A stretch of 34,222 bases of DNA from Candidatus Gastranaerophilales bacterium. GTDB lineage: Bacteria; Cyanobacteriota; Vampirovibrionia; Gastranaerophilales; Gastranaerophilaceae. Positions 26,355 to 33,820 of the stretch are shown one piece after another. Under the pieces are notes generated by a model. That model was not told the origin of the DNA, made no database searches, and was given only the letters and a program-made list of their open reading frames with translations. The translations under genes and the position numbers were made by a program. Within the stretch, counting starts at the first letter, position 1. Each line of letters starts with the position of its first letter. The stretch covers positions 1 through 34,222 of the forward strand of contig CANRGC010000017.1 in the NCBI GenBank assembly GCA_947630045.1, given 5' to 3'.

Positions 26355-26444
26355 GTGTCGGAAAAAACAATTAACTGCCCAAATTGCGGGAAAGAAATAA
26401 ATGGAAATCAAAAGTTTTGCACTAATTGCGGTAGCAAATTATAA
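26355..26444 (+). CDS. 29-aa stand-alone zinc-ribbon microprotein
   Basis: A GTG-started frame of 29 codons plus stop. After MSEKTI the whole protein is one zinc ribbon: CPNCGKEINGNQKFCTNCG, two CxxC knuckles 10 residues apart. GGGGA lies 9 nt upstream of the GTG, and the stop codon merges into the AAGGAG ribosome-binding site of the next gene, so the frame is embedded in an operon. Its DNA is closely similar to the 5' ends of the third and fourth genes of the operon. It could be a real zinc-binding microprotein or the surviving 5' stub of a truncated paralogue; the intact start, stop and coupling favour translation. Confidence 0.65.
   Translation: MSEKTINCPNCGKEINGNQKFCTNCGSKL
26373..26441 (+). 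repeat. 69-bp zinc-ribbon-encoding repeat, copy 1 of 3
   Basis: The 69 bp beginning aactgcccaaattgcggg and ending near tagcaaatta recurs at 26866-26934 and 27645-27713 with the same length and phase. The tttgcactaattgcggt core is identical in all three. Similarity at the DNA level, with full divergence after it, indicates duplication or recombination of a 5' module onto different gene bodies. Confidence 0.85.
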
Positions 26445-26453
26445 GGAGATGTT

Positions 26454-26849
26454 ATGAAGAATTTTATTTTAGGTGTAGGCAGATTTTTTATCAATTTTAG
26501 CGTTATAATACTAATCATAGCAGCAGTTATTATTTCTTTTGCTGTCGGGGGAGCCGTTGCAGCATTTGATAATAGCGGTATAGGATTTATTGCCGGACTT
26601 GGAACTTTTATTGTTTTATTTATTATTGTTGTTATGTCTAATTTTATACTTTATTTGTTATTGGGTATGCACGACAGTTTTGTTTCAATGTCAAAAAGCC
26701 TTGCAATTATTGCACAAAATAATGCTCCTGCGCATTCTTTAGCTATAACAAATTCAGACGAAGAAATCGCACAAAAATGCCCTAAATGCGGAACAGCTTA
26801 TAATAACGGCGATAATTTTTGTGAAGAATGCGGAACAAAATTAAATTAG
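26454..26849 (+). CDS. Two-helix membrane protein with C-terminal zinc ribbon
   Basis: 131 residues. Two hydrophobic helices (FINFSVIILIIAAVIISFAV at about 12-31 and LGTFIVLFIIVVMSNFILYL at about 49-68) are followed by a Ser/Ala-rich linker. The C-terminal ribbon CPKCGTAYNNGDNFCEECG has two CxxC knuckles. This orientation reverses the two larger neighbours, which carry the ribbon at the N-terminus. AAGGAG immediately upstream overlaps the stop of the 29-aa gene. Both termini are predicted on the cytoplasmic side. No enzymatic motif is present; an adaptor or membrane-scaffold role is only a guess. Confidence 0.85.
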   Translation: MKNFILGVGRFFINFSVIILIIAAVIISFAVGGAVAAFDNSGIGFIAGLGTFIVLFIIVVMSNFILYLLLGMHDSFVSMSKSLAIIAQNNAPAHSLAITNSDEEIAQKCPKCGTAYNNGDNFCEECGTKLN

Positions 26850-26862
26850 CGAGGTAAATACT

Positions 26863-27555
26863 ATGAACTGTCCAAATTGCGGAAAAGAATTAAAAGATAA
26901 ACAAAAATTTTGCACTAATTGCGGTTACAAATTAGTAAGCAGTAATGTTTTTTTAACAAGACTTTTTTCAACAACAAGCTTTGTAATTGTTTCCGTTTTG
27001 TCTTTGTCGGTTGCTTTAGGTATTTCTGTTTTTGCTCTTATAAACAATCATCTTATTGCATATGGCAGATTTTCATTTTTCATTAATATATTCGCAATAA
27101 TCAGTTTATTAATATTGATAAAAAATTATAAGACTCGTAATTTAAATATTTTAAACAGTAACGTGTTCATCTCGTGTGTTCTAACAGTTTGGTTATATTT
27201 ATTTTACATAATAAATATTGTTAATACGGTACTATACGGTACAATAGCTTCCTGGCTGGGAACAGAATTTATAATTATACTGTTAATGCTTTTATTTGGA
27301 ATTTATTGTACTTACTTGTGTTTATCGGATAAAAACCTAAAAACAAGAAAAATGGAATGGGGTATAATAAAAAGAGCTCTAATAACTTGTCTATTTTGTT
27401 GCTGTTTATATATTTTATGCGCAATATTATATATTTCACAGTATGTTTATACAATTAAATCAATGTTTCGCTTTAACTTTTGGATAATTTTTGATATTTT
27501 ATCATTGGCTTTACTTATGCTTTTTGTATTTATTTATCGAAAAAAAAATATCTAA
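26863..27555 (+). CDS. Polytopic membrane protein with N-terminal zinc ribbon
   Basis: 230 residues beginning with the ribbon itself (MNCPNCGKELKDKQKFCTNC). About six hydrophobic segments follow from residue 33 to the end (SFVIVSVLSLSVALGISVFA, FFINIFAIISLLILI, VFISCVLTVWLYLFYIINIV, FIIILLMLLFGIYCTYLCL, ALITCLFCCCLYILCAILYI, WIIFDILSLALLMLFVFIY). Short loops and a basic C-terminus (YRKKNI) are seen. It is Cys-rich in the fifth segment. No transporter signature is recognised. It begins 13 bp after the previous stop, with GAGG as ribosome-binding site. Confidence 0.85.
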   Translation: MNCPNCGKELKDKQKFCTNCGYKLVSSNVFLTRLFSTTSFVIVSVLSLSVALGISVFALINNHLIAYGRFSFFINIFAIISLLILIKNYKTRNLNILNSNVFISCVLTVWLYLFYIINIVNTVLYGTIASWLGTEFIIILLMLLFGIYCTYLCLSDKNLKTRKMEWGIIKRALITCLFCCCLYILCAILYISQYVYTIKSMFRFNFWIIFDILSLALLMLFVFIYRKKNI

Positions 27556-27641
27556 AAAATAGGGACACAATAAAGGTTTAAAATGATGATATTGTTTGTT
27601 TTAATGTATTAAACGACGAAAAAACGGAAGGAAGAAAATAC

Positions 27642-29024
27642 GTGAACTGCCCGAATTGCGGAAAAGAAATTGAAGAAAATCAAAAGTTTTGCACTAATTG
27701 CGGTGCAGAATTAAATCATAAAGAACAGGCAAAAAATGATTGCAAAGAAACAGAGCAAGAAAGCTTGTTTTCAAATGATAAAATCAAAAATATCATTAAA
27801 TCAAAACCCTTTATAATATCGTTATCCTTGTTTTTAGTTTTAATTATTGCGGGCGTTTCAAGTTTTGCCTATATAGCTTATAACAACAATTTGGCAGGTT
27901 TAATAGTGCCTGTTGAGCAATCTCAAATTAAACAGATGAATTCGACTGAAATGTTGGATATATTGATACAACAGGATGATGACCTTTATAAAATAATTTC
28001 AAAATTGTCAAAAAATAAAGCGAATAAGGTTTTTGAGATATTTTATAAAAACCTCTTAAGCCTTATAGGCAATATGAACGTGGATGATTTAAATATAACG
28101 GATGATTATGTCCTAACGCCAAAAACCGACATAATCGGTTTTGAAATCAACGATTGGAGCGGCGTTTGGTTAAATGATGAATATATTTTTAACAGATATT
28201 CAAAATATTTAAATAAAACTTGGCAAGAATTTTTAAAGTTGTCTAAAAACAGTAAAAAAAGAGATATAGGGTTTGCAGTACAAGTTGAAAAGAAAGACAT
28301 AATAAAAGAAATAACCCTTTGGCAAAAATTTATATCCGATAACCCGAATTTTGCCATGAATGAAGATATAAAAAAGACTATCAAGTTTTTAACATCGAAT
28401 ATAATTTATAACGATTATACTTTTTTTAATTATGAAACAAATTCAATCAGCAATGAACAAAAACAAGGGTATGAAGAATTTTTAAAAACGATTGATAAAA
28501 ACACGCAAGAATATAAAACGGTTCAAAATTGTTATAACGAACTTCAGAAGAATAATTTTAAACCGAATTCAAAATTTTATAAGCTCTTATCCGATTATAA
28601 CAACAATGACCCATGGTATGAAGAGATGTATAAAAATGCACTTAATCAAGAAAAAATCACTGAAGATGAAAAAAGGATAGACCAAATAGAGGCGAATAAA
28701 AAATGGAAAAAGGTTGATAAATATGTATATTTTGACCCGCAATCCAAAAAAACGGACGAAGACGGCGCAGTTTCGGGACAATTCAAAATATATAACAGAG
28801 AGAGCCCTTGGGAAGAAATTGCGATTCTTTATGACGATAAATTCGCTTATGTTATTGTAACAGTAAAATTATTGCCGGAAGGACTTATAAGATTTACTCA
28901 ACATGAATATTTTAATTCAAGTGACGAATTGGTTGACGGCACTTATCCAAGATACTATCCTACGGAATATTATTATGAATATGCAAGCGGTCAAAAAATT
29001 TATGACGTTTTAAAAGGGAAATAA
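27642..29024 (+). CDS. Zinc-ribbon, single-pass membrane protein with large extracytoplasmic domain
   Basis: 460 residues from a GTG start with GGAAGGAAG 8 nt upstream. Residues 1-21 are the ribbon (CPNCGKEIEENQKFCTNCG). A charged linker is followed by one transmembrane helix (FIISLSLFLVLIIAGVSSFAYIA, about 57-79). About 380 residues outside the membrane follow: a helical central part (residues 90-330) and a C-terminal beta-rich region from about 350 (VDKYVYFDPQSKKTDEDGAV, FAYVIVTVKLLPEGLIRF, YFNSSDELVDGTYP). The layout, cytoplasmic ribbon then TM then outer domain, parallels Gram-positive TcaA-type proteins in topology only; the outer domain is not one I can name. Last gene of the operon. 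Confidence 0.85.
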   Translation: MNCPNCGKEIEENQKFCTNCGAELNHKEQAKNDCKETEQESLFSNDKIKNIIKSKPFIISLSLFLVLIIAGVSSFAYIAYNNNLAGLIVPVEQSQIKQMNSTEMLDILIQQDDDLYKIISKLSKNKANKVFEIFYKNLLSLIGNMNVDDLNITDDYVLTPKTDIIGFEINDWSGVWLNDEYIFNRYSKYLNKTWQEFLKLSKNSKKRDIGFAVQVEKKDIIKEITLWQKFISDNPNFAMNEDIKKTIKFLTSNIIYNDYTFFNYETNSISNEQKQGYEEFLKTIDKNTQEYKTVQNCYNELQKNNFKPNSKFYKLLSDYNNNDPWYEEMYKNALNQEKITEDEKRIDQIEANKKWKKVDKYVYFDPQSKKTDEDGAVSGQFKIYNRESPWEEIAILYDDKFAYVIVTVKLLPEGLIRFTQHEYFNSSDELVDGTYPRYYPTEYYYEYASGQKIYDVLKGK

Positions 29025-29202
29025 ATTTTAATACTGATTATTTGTTCGAAAAATAGCAATAACTATCCTAACGGTCATTTGGATGTAATTTGTCCGAAAG
29101 ATAAATTGAGGATATTGCAAAGTTAGTGTTTTAAAAGAGGCTATTAAACTGACGGGGTATAACTTAATGCCATGTCTAAATGTGTTAAAATCCGGCTAAA
29201 TT

Positions 29203-29231
29203 AAAAACGGGCTGAATTCCAGCCCGTTTTT
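29203..29231. terminator. Bidirectional intrinsic terminator between convergent genes
   Basis: AAAAACGGGCTG (29203-29214) pairs with CAGCCCGTTTTT (29220-29231) around a 5-nt loop, with A and T runs on both sides. It ends the zinc-ribbon operon from the left and the solenoid-protein gene from the right. The rest of 29025-29267 shows no gene. Confidence 0.9.
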
Positions 29232-29267
29232 AATAAAATTTTATAATTAGTGTTTGAGCGTTTTTTC

Positions 29268-30108
29268 TTATTTTAAGACTTCTTTAGCCTTATCCGTAAA
29301 TGTATAAGTTTTTACGATTTCGCCATTATTTATAACACGTAAGTCTGCGAATTTATCATCTTTAAGAGGAGGAACAGCATTCATTGAGCCTTTAACCGCA
29401 TAAGATATTGCAGGAGATGATTCTACTAAACCGCGTTGAATATTTAAATCACCTTCAATATTTTTAATATTCGGAATTTGTACAGTATTGCCATGAGCGC
29501 AAGTGGAATCAGCAGTAAATGAACCCTTTATATTGGTTAATTTGGGCATTTTTATAGTAGAATCGCAACTACTAAAAGTCAAATTACCAACACTCTCTAA
29601 ATTTGGAAACTCAACGTTGCTAATTCTCCAAAAATAATCATCTTTATAATGTAGACCGTTAAAACCGTCAATTGTTGCATCACCGTTTATTGTTTTTAAA
29701 TTTTTTAAAGAAACATCTGGCTCAGCATCATTTATAATTCTAACATTACCGTTTATTACGGAAACATTTTCCAATAAAGAAGCATTTACACTTGTCGGTT
29801 TTTCATCATCTATTGGCGTAATTACTAACAAATTATTCGGTAGTACGCCTGTTATATAAAATCCTGCTTTTTCTAATTTGGATATATTTTCTGATAAGCT
29901 TTCCGGCTTAGCATGTATTTTAGCTGGAGCTGTAATAGATCTGCCTATTGAATCTAAACAATTCAAAAGGCGTGTTAAATCTTCGCTTGACTTTTTATCA
30001 TCAGCTATGCTTGAAGATTCCCCCCCCCCCGGGTTTTGTCGTTTGTGATTCAGTTTTGTCAACACCTAATACGTTGACGTTGAAACTTCTCGGTGAGTCT
30101 ACTTTCAT
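29268..30108 (-). CDS. Solenoid (L-domain/LRR-like) protein, out of frame at a poly-G tract; candidate phase-variable gene
   Basis: The only well-placed start is ATG at 30108, with GGAAGG 6 nt upstream. It gives MKVDSPRSFNVNVLG and continues to TTKP, then meets eleven G residues. With 11 G this frame stops soon after (GGGGIFKHS then TGA). The long frame, starting ESSSIADDKK and running to the stop at 29268, is one frame off. Ten or thirteen G would join them into an intact protein (279 aa with ten G). The body has repeats of about 20-25 residues (LKNLKTINGDATI, FPNLESVGNLTF, MPKLTNIKGSFTA, IPNIKNIEGDLNI), like receptor-L-domain or LRR solenoids. No signal peptide is seen. The alternative GTG start just upstream of the tract has no ribosome-binding site. 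A sequencing error in the tract would mimic this. Confidence 0.75.
30020..30030 (-). repeat. Homopolymeric tract of 11 G (coding strand), putative slipped-strand switch
   Basis: Eleven consecutive C on the plus strand read as G on the coding strand, 78 nt after the start codon. No comparable G/C run exists elsewhere in this AT-rich window. Its length sets the reading frame of the solenoid gene: n = 10 or 13 is in frame, n = 11 or 12 is out of frame. Confidence 0.9.
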
Positions 30109-30140
30109 AAATTTCCTTCCTTTCATTTTTAAAGTATATG

Positions 30141-30149
30141 TTTATAACA
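30141..30149 (-). promoter_or_regulatory. Candidate extended -10 promoter of the phase-variable gene
   Basis: On the minus strand TGTTATAAA fits TGnTATAAA, about 33 bp upstream of the ATG at 30108. A weak TTTTGA lies 17 bp upstream of the hexamer. TATACT at 30133-30138 is an alternative. Confidence 0.4.
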
Positions 30150-30345
30150 AAACAAATGGCGTTTCAAAAATGATATTTACAATTTCATTTTTAACATTTG
30201 TTTACAAATTTAGTAACAAACTTTCATTCCCGATAATAAAAATATTAGTGTAAAACCCTTATTCCATTGGGGGTATAGACCAGATAGAATGACCGTTTAT
30301 TATATACTTGTTGAAAATTATAAAAATTTGGCGAAATAAAATCAT

Positions 30346-30367
30346 TTTTTCTTTTATAAAAGAAAAA
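30346..30367. other. 22-bp perfect AT-rich palindrome in a gene-free stretch
   Basis: TTTTTCTTTTA (30346-30356) is followed directly by its reverse complement TAAAAGAAAAA. Apart from this and the flanking promoters, 30109-30413 contains nothing I can identify. The palindrome may be an operator or a weak hairpin upstream of the broken ATPase gene. Confidence 0.4.
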
Positions 30368-30413
30368 GTATTAAAAATTATAAGTTTTGTTGTATGATGC
30401 AAAAAAGTGTCAT

Positions 30414-31099
30414 ATGATAAATCGTCCGATATTTTTAAAGATGAATTTTGAATCTTTGGAATTTGACAATTTAGGCATTAGATGGTATTTTTTCAACAGT
30501 AATTATAAAAGACGTTATAAATCAAGCAAGTGTTCGAGATTATGCTCTTTTGAATAAAATCGTTATGTTTTTAGCAGATAACGTCGGAATTTCAACCTCA
30601 GTAAATAACATAAAAAAACACCTTGGTTTCAAATAGCTCTATCACAAAAGACACAACGGTCGGCGTTATTGATAATTATATTAAATTTCTTCAAAATGCT
30701 TTTGTTTTTTATGAGGTGAAACGATATGACATTAAAGGCAAAGAACATTTTAAAACCAAAGGCAAATATTATATAGCTGATATTGGTTTAAGAAACCATT
30801 TGCTTGGTTTAAGAAACAGAGACAGAGGACACATATTAGAAAACATTGTCTTTATGGAACTTAGAAACAGGGGCTATGAGATTTCTATCGGCAAAATTTC
30901 AGATAACGAAATTGATTTTATTGCAACTAAGGTAAATGAGAAAAAATATATCCAAGTTGTTGAATCAATGGCGCAAAGTGCCACAAGAACAAGAGAACTT
31001 GTGCCATTAAAGACGGTTAGGGATAACTATGAAAAAATAATTCTAACCACAGACAGATTATTTTCAAATACTGACAAAGACTGCATAAAAAATAATTAA
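30414..31099 (+). pseudogene. Broken AAA+ ATPase with DUF4143 domain (internal deletion and frameshift)
   Basis: An ATG at 30414 encodes MINRPIFLK, like the usual start of these ATPases (MIxRxxYLxKL). The Walker A/B core is missing. From about 30475 homology resumes with LDGIFSTVIIKDVI, then LLNKIVMFLADNVGIS, ending at a TAG (30634-30636). The +1 frame continues with VSNSSITKDTTVGVIDNYI, FVFYEVKRYDIKGKEHFKTK, KYYIADIGLRNHLLGLRN, ILENIVFMELRNRGYEISIG and EIDFIATK to 31099, the DUF4143 nuclease-like C-terminal domain. The gene thus kept both ends, lost the ATPase core and gained a frameshift near 30626. Intact family members are often associated with mobile or defence-like loci. A downstream protein from the ATG-less fragment is possible but unlikely. 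Confidence 0.8.
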
Positions 31100-31126
31100 T
31101 TTGATTGACTGGTTATTGGAATAAAT

Positions 31127-31636
31127 ATGACAGAAATTGAAATTTTAAAAGGTGATATTACAAAATTAAAAGTTGACGCTATAGTAAACGCTGCAAACAC
31201 AAGTTTATTAGGCGGTGGCGGAGTGGATGGAGCTATTCATAGAGCGGCAGGGCGAGGGTTACTCGAAGAATGCAAAACCTTAAACGGATGTAAAACAGGA
31301 CAATCTAAAATCACAAAAGGATATAACTTGCCTGCAAAGTATGTAATTCATACGGTAGGCCCCGTGTGGCATGGCGGGAACAATAATGAACGTAGTCTTT
31401 TAAAATCTTGCTACGAAACATCTTTAGCTTTGGCAAAAGAATATAAAATTAAATCAATAGCCTTCCCCGCTATTTCTTGCGGAATATATCATTTCCCCCA
31501 TAAAGAAGCTTGTAAGATTTCGATAGATACGGTTAGAGAATTTATCTTGAATAACGACTACTTAGAAAAGGTTATTTTTATTGATATAAATGACACAATT
31601 GTTGAAATATATAAAAGCTTAAATTTCCCAAATTAG
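31127..31636 (+). CDS. Macrodomain protein, probable O-acetyl-ADP-ribose deacetylase
   Basis: A single 169-residue macrodomain of the YmdB/MacroD type, which hydrolyses O-acetyl-ADP-ribose or removes ADP-ribose from proteins. Marks: [20 protein letters not shown] (adenine-contact Asp and catalytic-loop Asn), [14 protein letters not shown] (pyrophosphate loop), [11 protein letters not shown], and the second ligand loop [21 protein letters not shown] lies 7 nt upstream of the ATG, 27 bp after the broken ATPase. No ADP-ribosyltransferase partner is seen in the window, so a link to an ADP-ribosylating toxin or sirtuin pathway stays open. Confidence 0.95.
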   Translation: MTEIEILKGDITKLKVDAIVNAANTSLLGGGGVDGAIHRAAGRGLLEECKTLNGCKTGQSKITKGYNLPAKYVIHTVGPVWHGGNNNERSLLKSCYETSLALAKEYKIKSIAFPAISCGIYHFPHKEACKISIDTVREFILNNDYLEKVIFIDINDTIVEIYKSLNFPN

Positions 31637-31665
31637 AAAATTTGATTCAAGAACCAAAAAGCATA

Positions 31666-31830
31666 CTATAATTCAACTAAATCTGCCCGATATCCATGAT
31701 TTAAGCTATTGTACAGAATTTCAAAAATTCTTGTGATTTTATAAATATGGTCATCTTTTTTGCTTAATTTTTGTAAATGAGCAGACGGTTTAGGAATTTT
31801 AATCAGACAGTTTAGGAATTTTGGGCAACA
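31666..31830 (-). pseudogene. Decayed coding fragment with an internal 22-bp duplication
   Basis: On the minus strand a start-less open stretch ends at 31666 and has coding-like composition (PSAHLQKLSKKDDHIYKITR followed by IFEILYNSLNHGYRADLVEL). Upstream of it a 22-bp tandem duplication (31782-31800 and 31804-31822, cagac[ag]gtttaggaatttt) shifts the frame, and no start codon or ribosome-binding site is found. I do not recognise the parent family. The remainder of 31637-32017 is gene-free. Confidence 0.3.
31782..31825. repeat. 22-bp tandem duplication
   Basis: cagacggtttaggaatttt (31782-31800) repeats at 31804-31822 with one mismatch. Because 22 is not a multiple of three it breaks any frame crossing it, consistent with gene decay here. 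Confidence 0.75.
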
Positions 31831-32017
31831 TTAGTTTTAAAATCTGCTTAAATTTTTCTCAAATTCATCTGAAAAATTTTCTTAAACATCTTTTGATTCT
31901 GCTTTAAATTATTATATCACATTCAGAAATTCCGTTGCGAAAGTTAGTAAACGGCTCTATTTTTTGATTTGCCATTCCATAATATTTAAAGGCTATATGC
32001 CGGAAAGGAAAAATATT

Positions 32018-32488
32018 ATGGGTGCACACTTATTTTATATGCTTGCAAACAAGAAAAAAGCAGCAGAATTTAATAATGTTATGGGCGAATCTGAAATAGG
32101 GAAAAGACTTATTGAAGCCCATTCTTTTTGTGGTGTTATTGATGAATCTGACATTGAAATTGCAAAGGAAAAATATCCTTGTATAGTCAGCTATTATAAA
32201 GAACATATCGGAATGGGTGATTTTAAGGCTTCCGGCATTTCGGAAGAAGAAATTACTTCTGCCGGTTGTGAAACATTAGAAGAATATTTTGACTTGATAA
32301 CTGATTATTTCGTTCTTGCTCAAACCAAGTTCAAAATGTGGTTTGCTGCTCGTTCTTGTGCATTCAATCTTCAAGAAACTTATTTTTCTATTGAACAAAT
32401 GAAAAGAATTACAAATAACGGCAAACGACTTAAACCGTCTAAAACAGACCCCGAAAAAACGGAACAACTTTTAAAATTACTTAAATAG
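32018..32488 (+). CDS. Hypothetical protein (156 aa), mobile-element neighbourhood
   Basis: Not recognised. I take ATG 32018 (MGAHLFYMLANKKKAAEF) because AAGGA sits 8 nt upstream. In-frame ATGs at 31997 and 31964 would add up to 18 residues. The protein is soluble and mostly helical, with several Cys (SFCGVIDESD, YPCIVSYYKEH, AGCETLEEYF, RSCAFNLQ) and a basic C-terminus (NNGKRLKPSKTDPEKTEQLL). The stop is 9 bp before the methylase-like gene, so the two are cotranscribed. It could be an accessory protein of the adjacent mobile-element methylase. Confidence 0.75.
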   Translation: MGAHLFYMLANKKKAAEFNNVMGESEIGKRLIEAHSFCGVIDESDIEIAKEKYPCIVSYYKEHIGMGDFKASGISEEEITSAGCETLEEYFDLITDYFVLAQTKFKMWFAARSCAFNLQETYFSIEQMKRITNNGKRLKPSKTDPEKTEQLLKLLK

Positions 32489-32497
32489 GGGCGGTTT

Positions 32498-33247
32498 ATG
32501 ACAGATTACATAAGAGAATTTACAAAATTACTGCAAAATATAGATTATTCAAAAAGACCTGCAACTGTTTTTCAAGATTTTCTAACGATTTCTACAATAT
32601 CATTTGCGAATATTGTTTATAAATCAGATGAACTCGAAAAAGAGTATTTTGAAGCTATTAAACAATATAAAAACCCTGATAAATTGGCAGAACTTCTGAC
32701 AATAACAGCACTTGCACTTGAAGAAAAAACACAAGATTTTTTAGGCTCTATCTATATGAGAGAAAATTTTGCAAATAAAGGAACGGCACAAGTTTTTACA
32801 CCGTTTCATATTTCTGAATGTATGGCTCAAATGACTTTTGGTGAAAATTTAGAATCGGAAATAAAAGAAAAAGGTTTTATAACTGTGTCTGACCCCTGTT
32901 GTGGTTCTGGTGTTATGACGATAGGAATGGCAGAAGCTCTTAAAAGCAAAGATTATAACCCTCAAAAAGTTATGTGGTTTCAGGGAATTGATATTGATAT
33001 GACTTGCTGCAAAATGGCATATATTCAAACCTCACTTTTAGGTTTATCGGGTGAAATCGTTTATGGAAACACTTTAACTCTTGAATGTTGGAAAAGGCTT
33101 ATAACACCAATGACTTTATTAAATCAAAAAATAATGAATGAAATATATCTGAAAAAACCGAAAGAAAAAAAGGAAATAAAGCAGAATATTCAACATATAG
33201 AGGAAAGTCCTAAATTTGTTATTAAACAACTTTCAATGTTTGGTTAA
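32498..33247 (+). CDS. N6-adenine methylase-like protein lacking the catalytic NPPY motif
   Basis: 249 residues of the HsdM/N6_Mtase type often carried by conjugative and mobilisable elements. A helical N-terminal part ends in TAQVFTPFHISECMAQM, the N6-methylase X motif region. SAM-binding motif I is DPCCGSGVMTIGMAEAL, and QGIDIDMTCCKMAYIQTSLL is motif II. After GEIVYGNTLTLECWKRLITP the protein goes straight to a Lys-rich tail; no [DN]PP[YF] is present. This short form lacks a target-recognition domain. It may bind SAM or DNA without methylating, or belong to a distinct subfamily. GGGG lies 6 nt upstream of the ATG. No restriction subunit is nearby. Confidence 0.85.
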   Translation: MTDYIREFTKLLQNIDYSKRPATVFQDFLTISTISFANIVYKSDELEKEYFEAIKQYKNPDKLAELLTITALALEEKTQDFLGSIYMRENFANKGTAQVFTPFHISECMAQMTFGENLESEIKEKGFITVSDPCCGSGVMTIGMAEALKSKDYNPQKVMWFQGIDIDMTCCKMAYIQTSLLGLSGEIVYGNTLTLECWKRLITPMTLLNQKIMNEIYLKKPKEKKEIKQNIQHIEESPKFVIKQLSMFG

Positions 33248-33366
33248 ACTTTATGCAAATTTTTGCAAAACTCTTGTAGTGTTTGTTTGCAAAGGGCTTA
33301 AATATTGCTCATAGCACGCCATAATAAAAATGTGAGCAAACTAAAACAAAGAAAGGACAAGCGATT

Positions 33367-33765
33367 ATGGCAAATGAAGAAAAATTAAATCAATTACAAA
33401 GAGAATTAAGAAATTATTGCAACGGTGTAAATCAATTTCTTTACAACCCTTTATTCAAGACAATTCAATATTCTGACGGTGTTAAGTATTTTATGGAAAA
33501 AGCAGGACAGGGCGCTTATTGGTTCTTAACTCTTATTGCAACCGAAATCAAACCTGCAATTCCAAGTGATGATTTTTATTTTATTGAACTTAAAGTAAAC
33601 GAAGATAAAACGGCAATTATCACTTGCCAAAGAGATAAAGGGGAACCTGTATTATATAAAAAAGAATTGAAATACACCGACTGCCCTTATTCCGAAGAAC
33701 CTTATAAATTCTACTTTGATTATTATGATGAACAACAAACATTGATTCTTCCAAGCGAATACTAA
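33367..33765 (+). CDS. DUF6876-like protein of mobile elements
   Basis: 132 residues, soluble. Family-like marks are YSDGVKYFMEKAGQGAYWFL (usually TDGVKYLAEKxxAYWLLD), FYFIELKVNEDKTAIITC, the YTDCPYSEEPYKFYFDY segment and the C-terminal LILPSEY. I assign it by recalled resemblance to DUF6876, whose members occur mainly on conjugative elements and phages; the function is unknown. AGGA lies 10 nt upstream of the ATG. It sits 119 bp after the methylase-like gene and is followed by its own terminator. The gap contains repeated tttgcaaa words but no clear promoter. Confidence 0.7.
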   Translation: MANEEKLNQLQRELRNYCNGVNQFLYNPLFKTIQYSDGVKYFMEKAGQGAYWFLTLIATEIKPAIPSDDFYFIELKVNEDKTAIITCQRDKGEPVLYKKELKYTDCPYSEEPYKFYFDYYDEQQTLILPSEY

Positions 33766-33771
33766 ATAGCA

Positions 33772-33809
33772 AAGAGCCGAAAATCAAAACTTTCGGCTCT
33801 TATTTTTTT
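33772..33809 (+). terminator. Intrinsic terminator
   Basis: AAGAGCCGAAA (33772-33782) pairs with TTTCGGCTCTT (33791-33801) around an 8-nt loop, followed by a run of T. It closes the DUF6876-like gene and, being A-rich on its left side, may also serve the convergent repeat-protein gene. Confidence 0.9.
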
Positions 33810-33820
33810 AAATTAAGAAT

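Noticed and set aside
29268-30065. Taking the 265-codon frame with a GTG start as the complete solenoid gene
   Set aside because: No ribosome-binding site precedes that GTG, its first residues are basic nonsense relative to the tag-like frame from ATG 30108, and the poly-G tract explains the register change.
30623-31099. Calling the 158-codon DUF4143 frame an intact small gene
   Set aside because: Homology continues upstream in another frame and the ATPase domain is missing, so it is a fragment of a broken gene.
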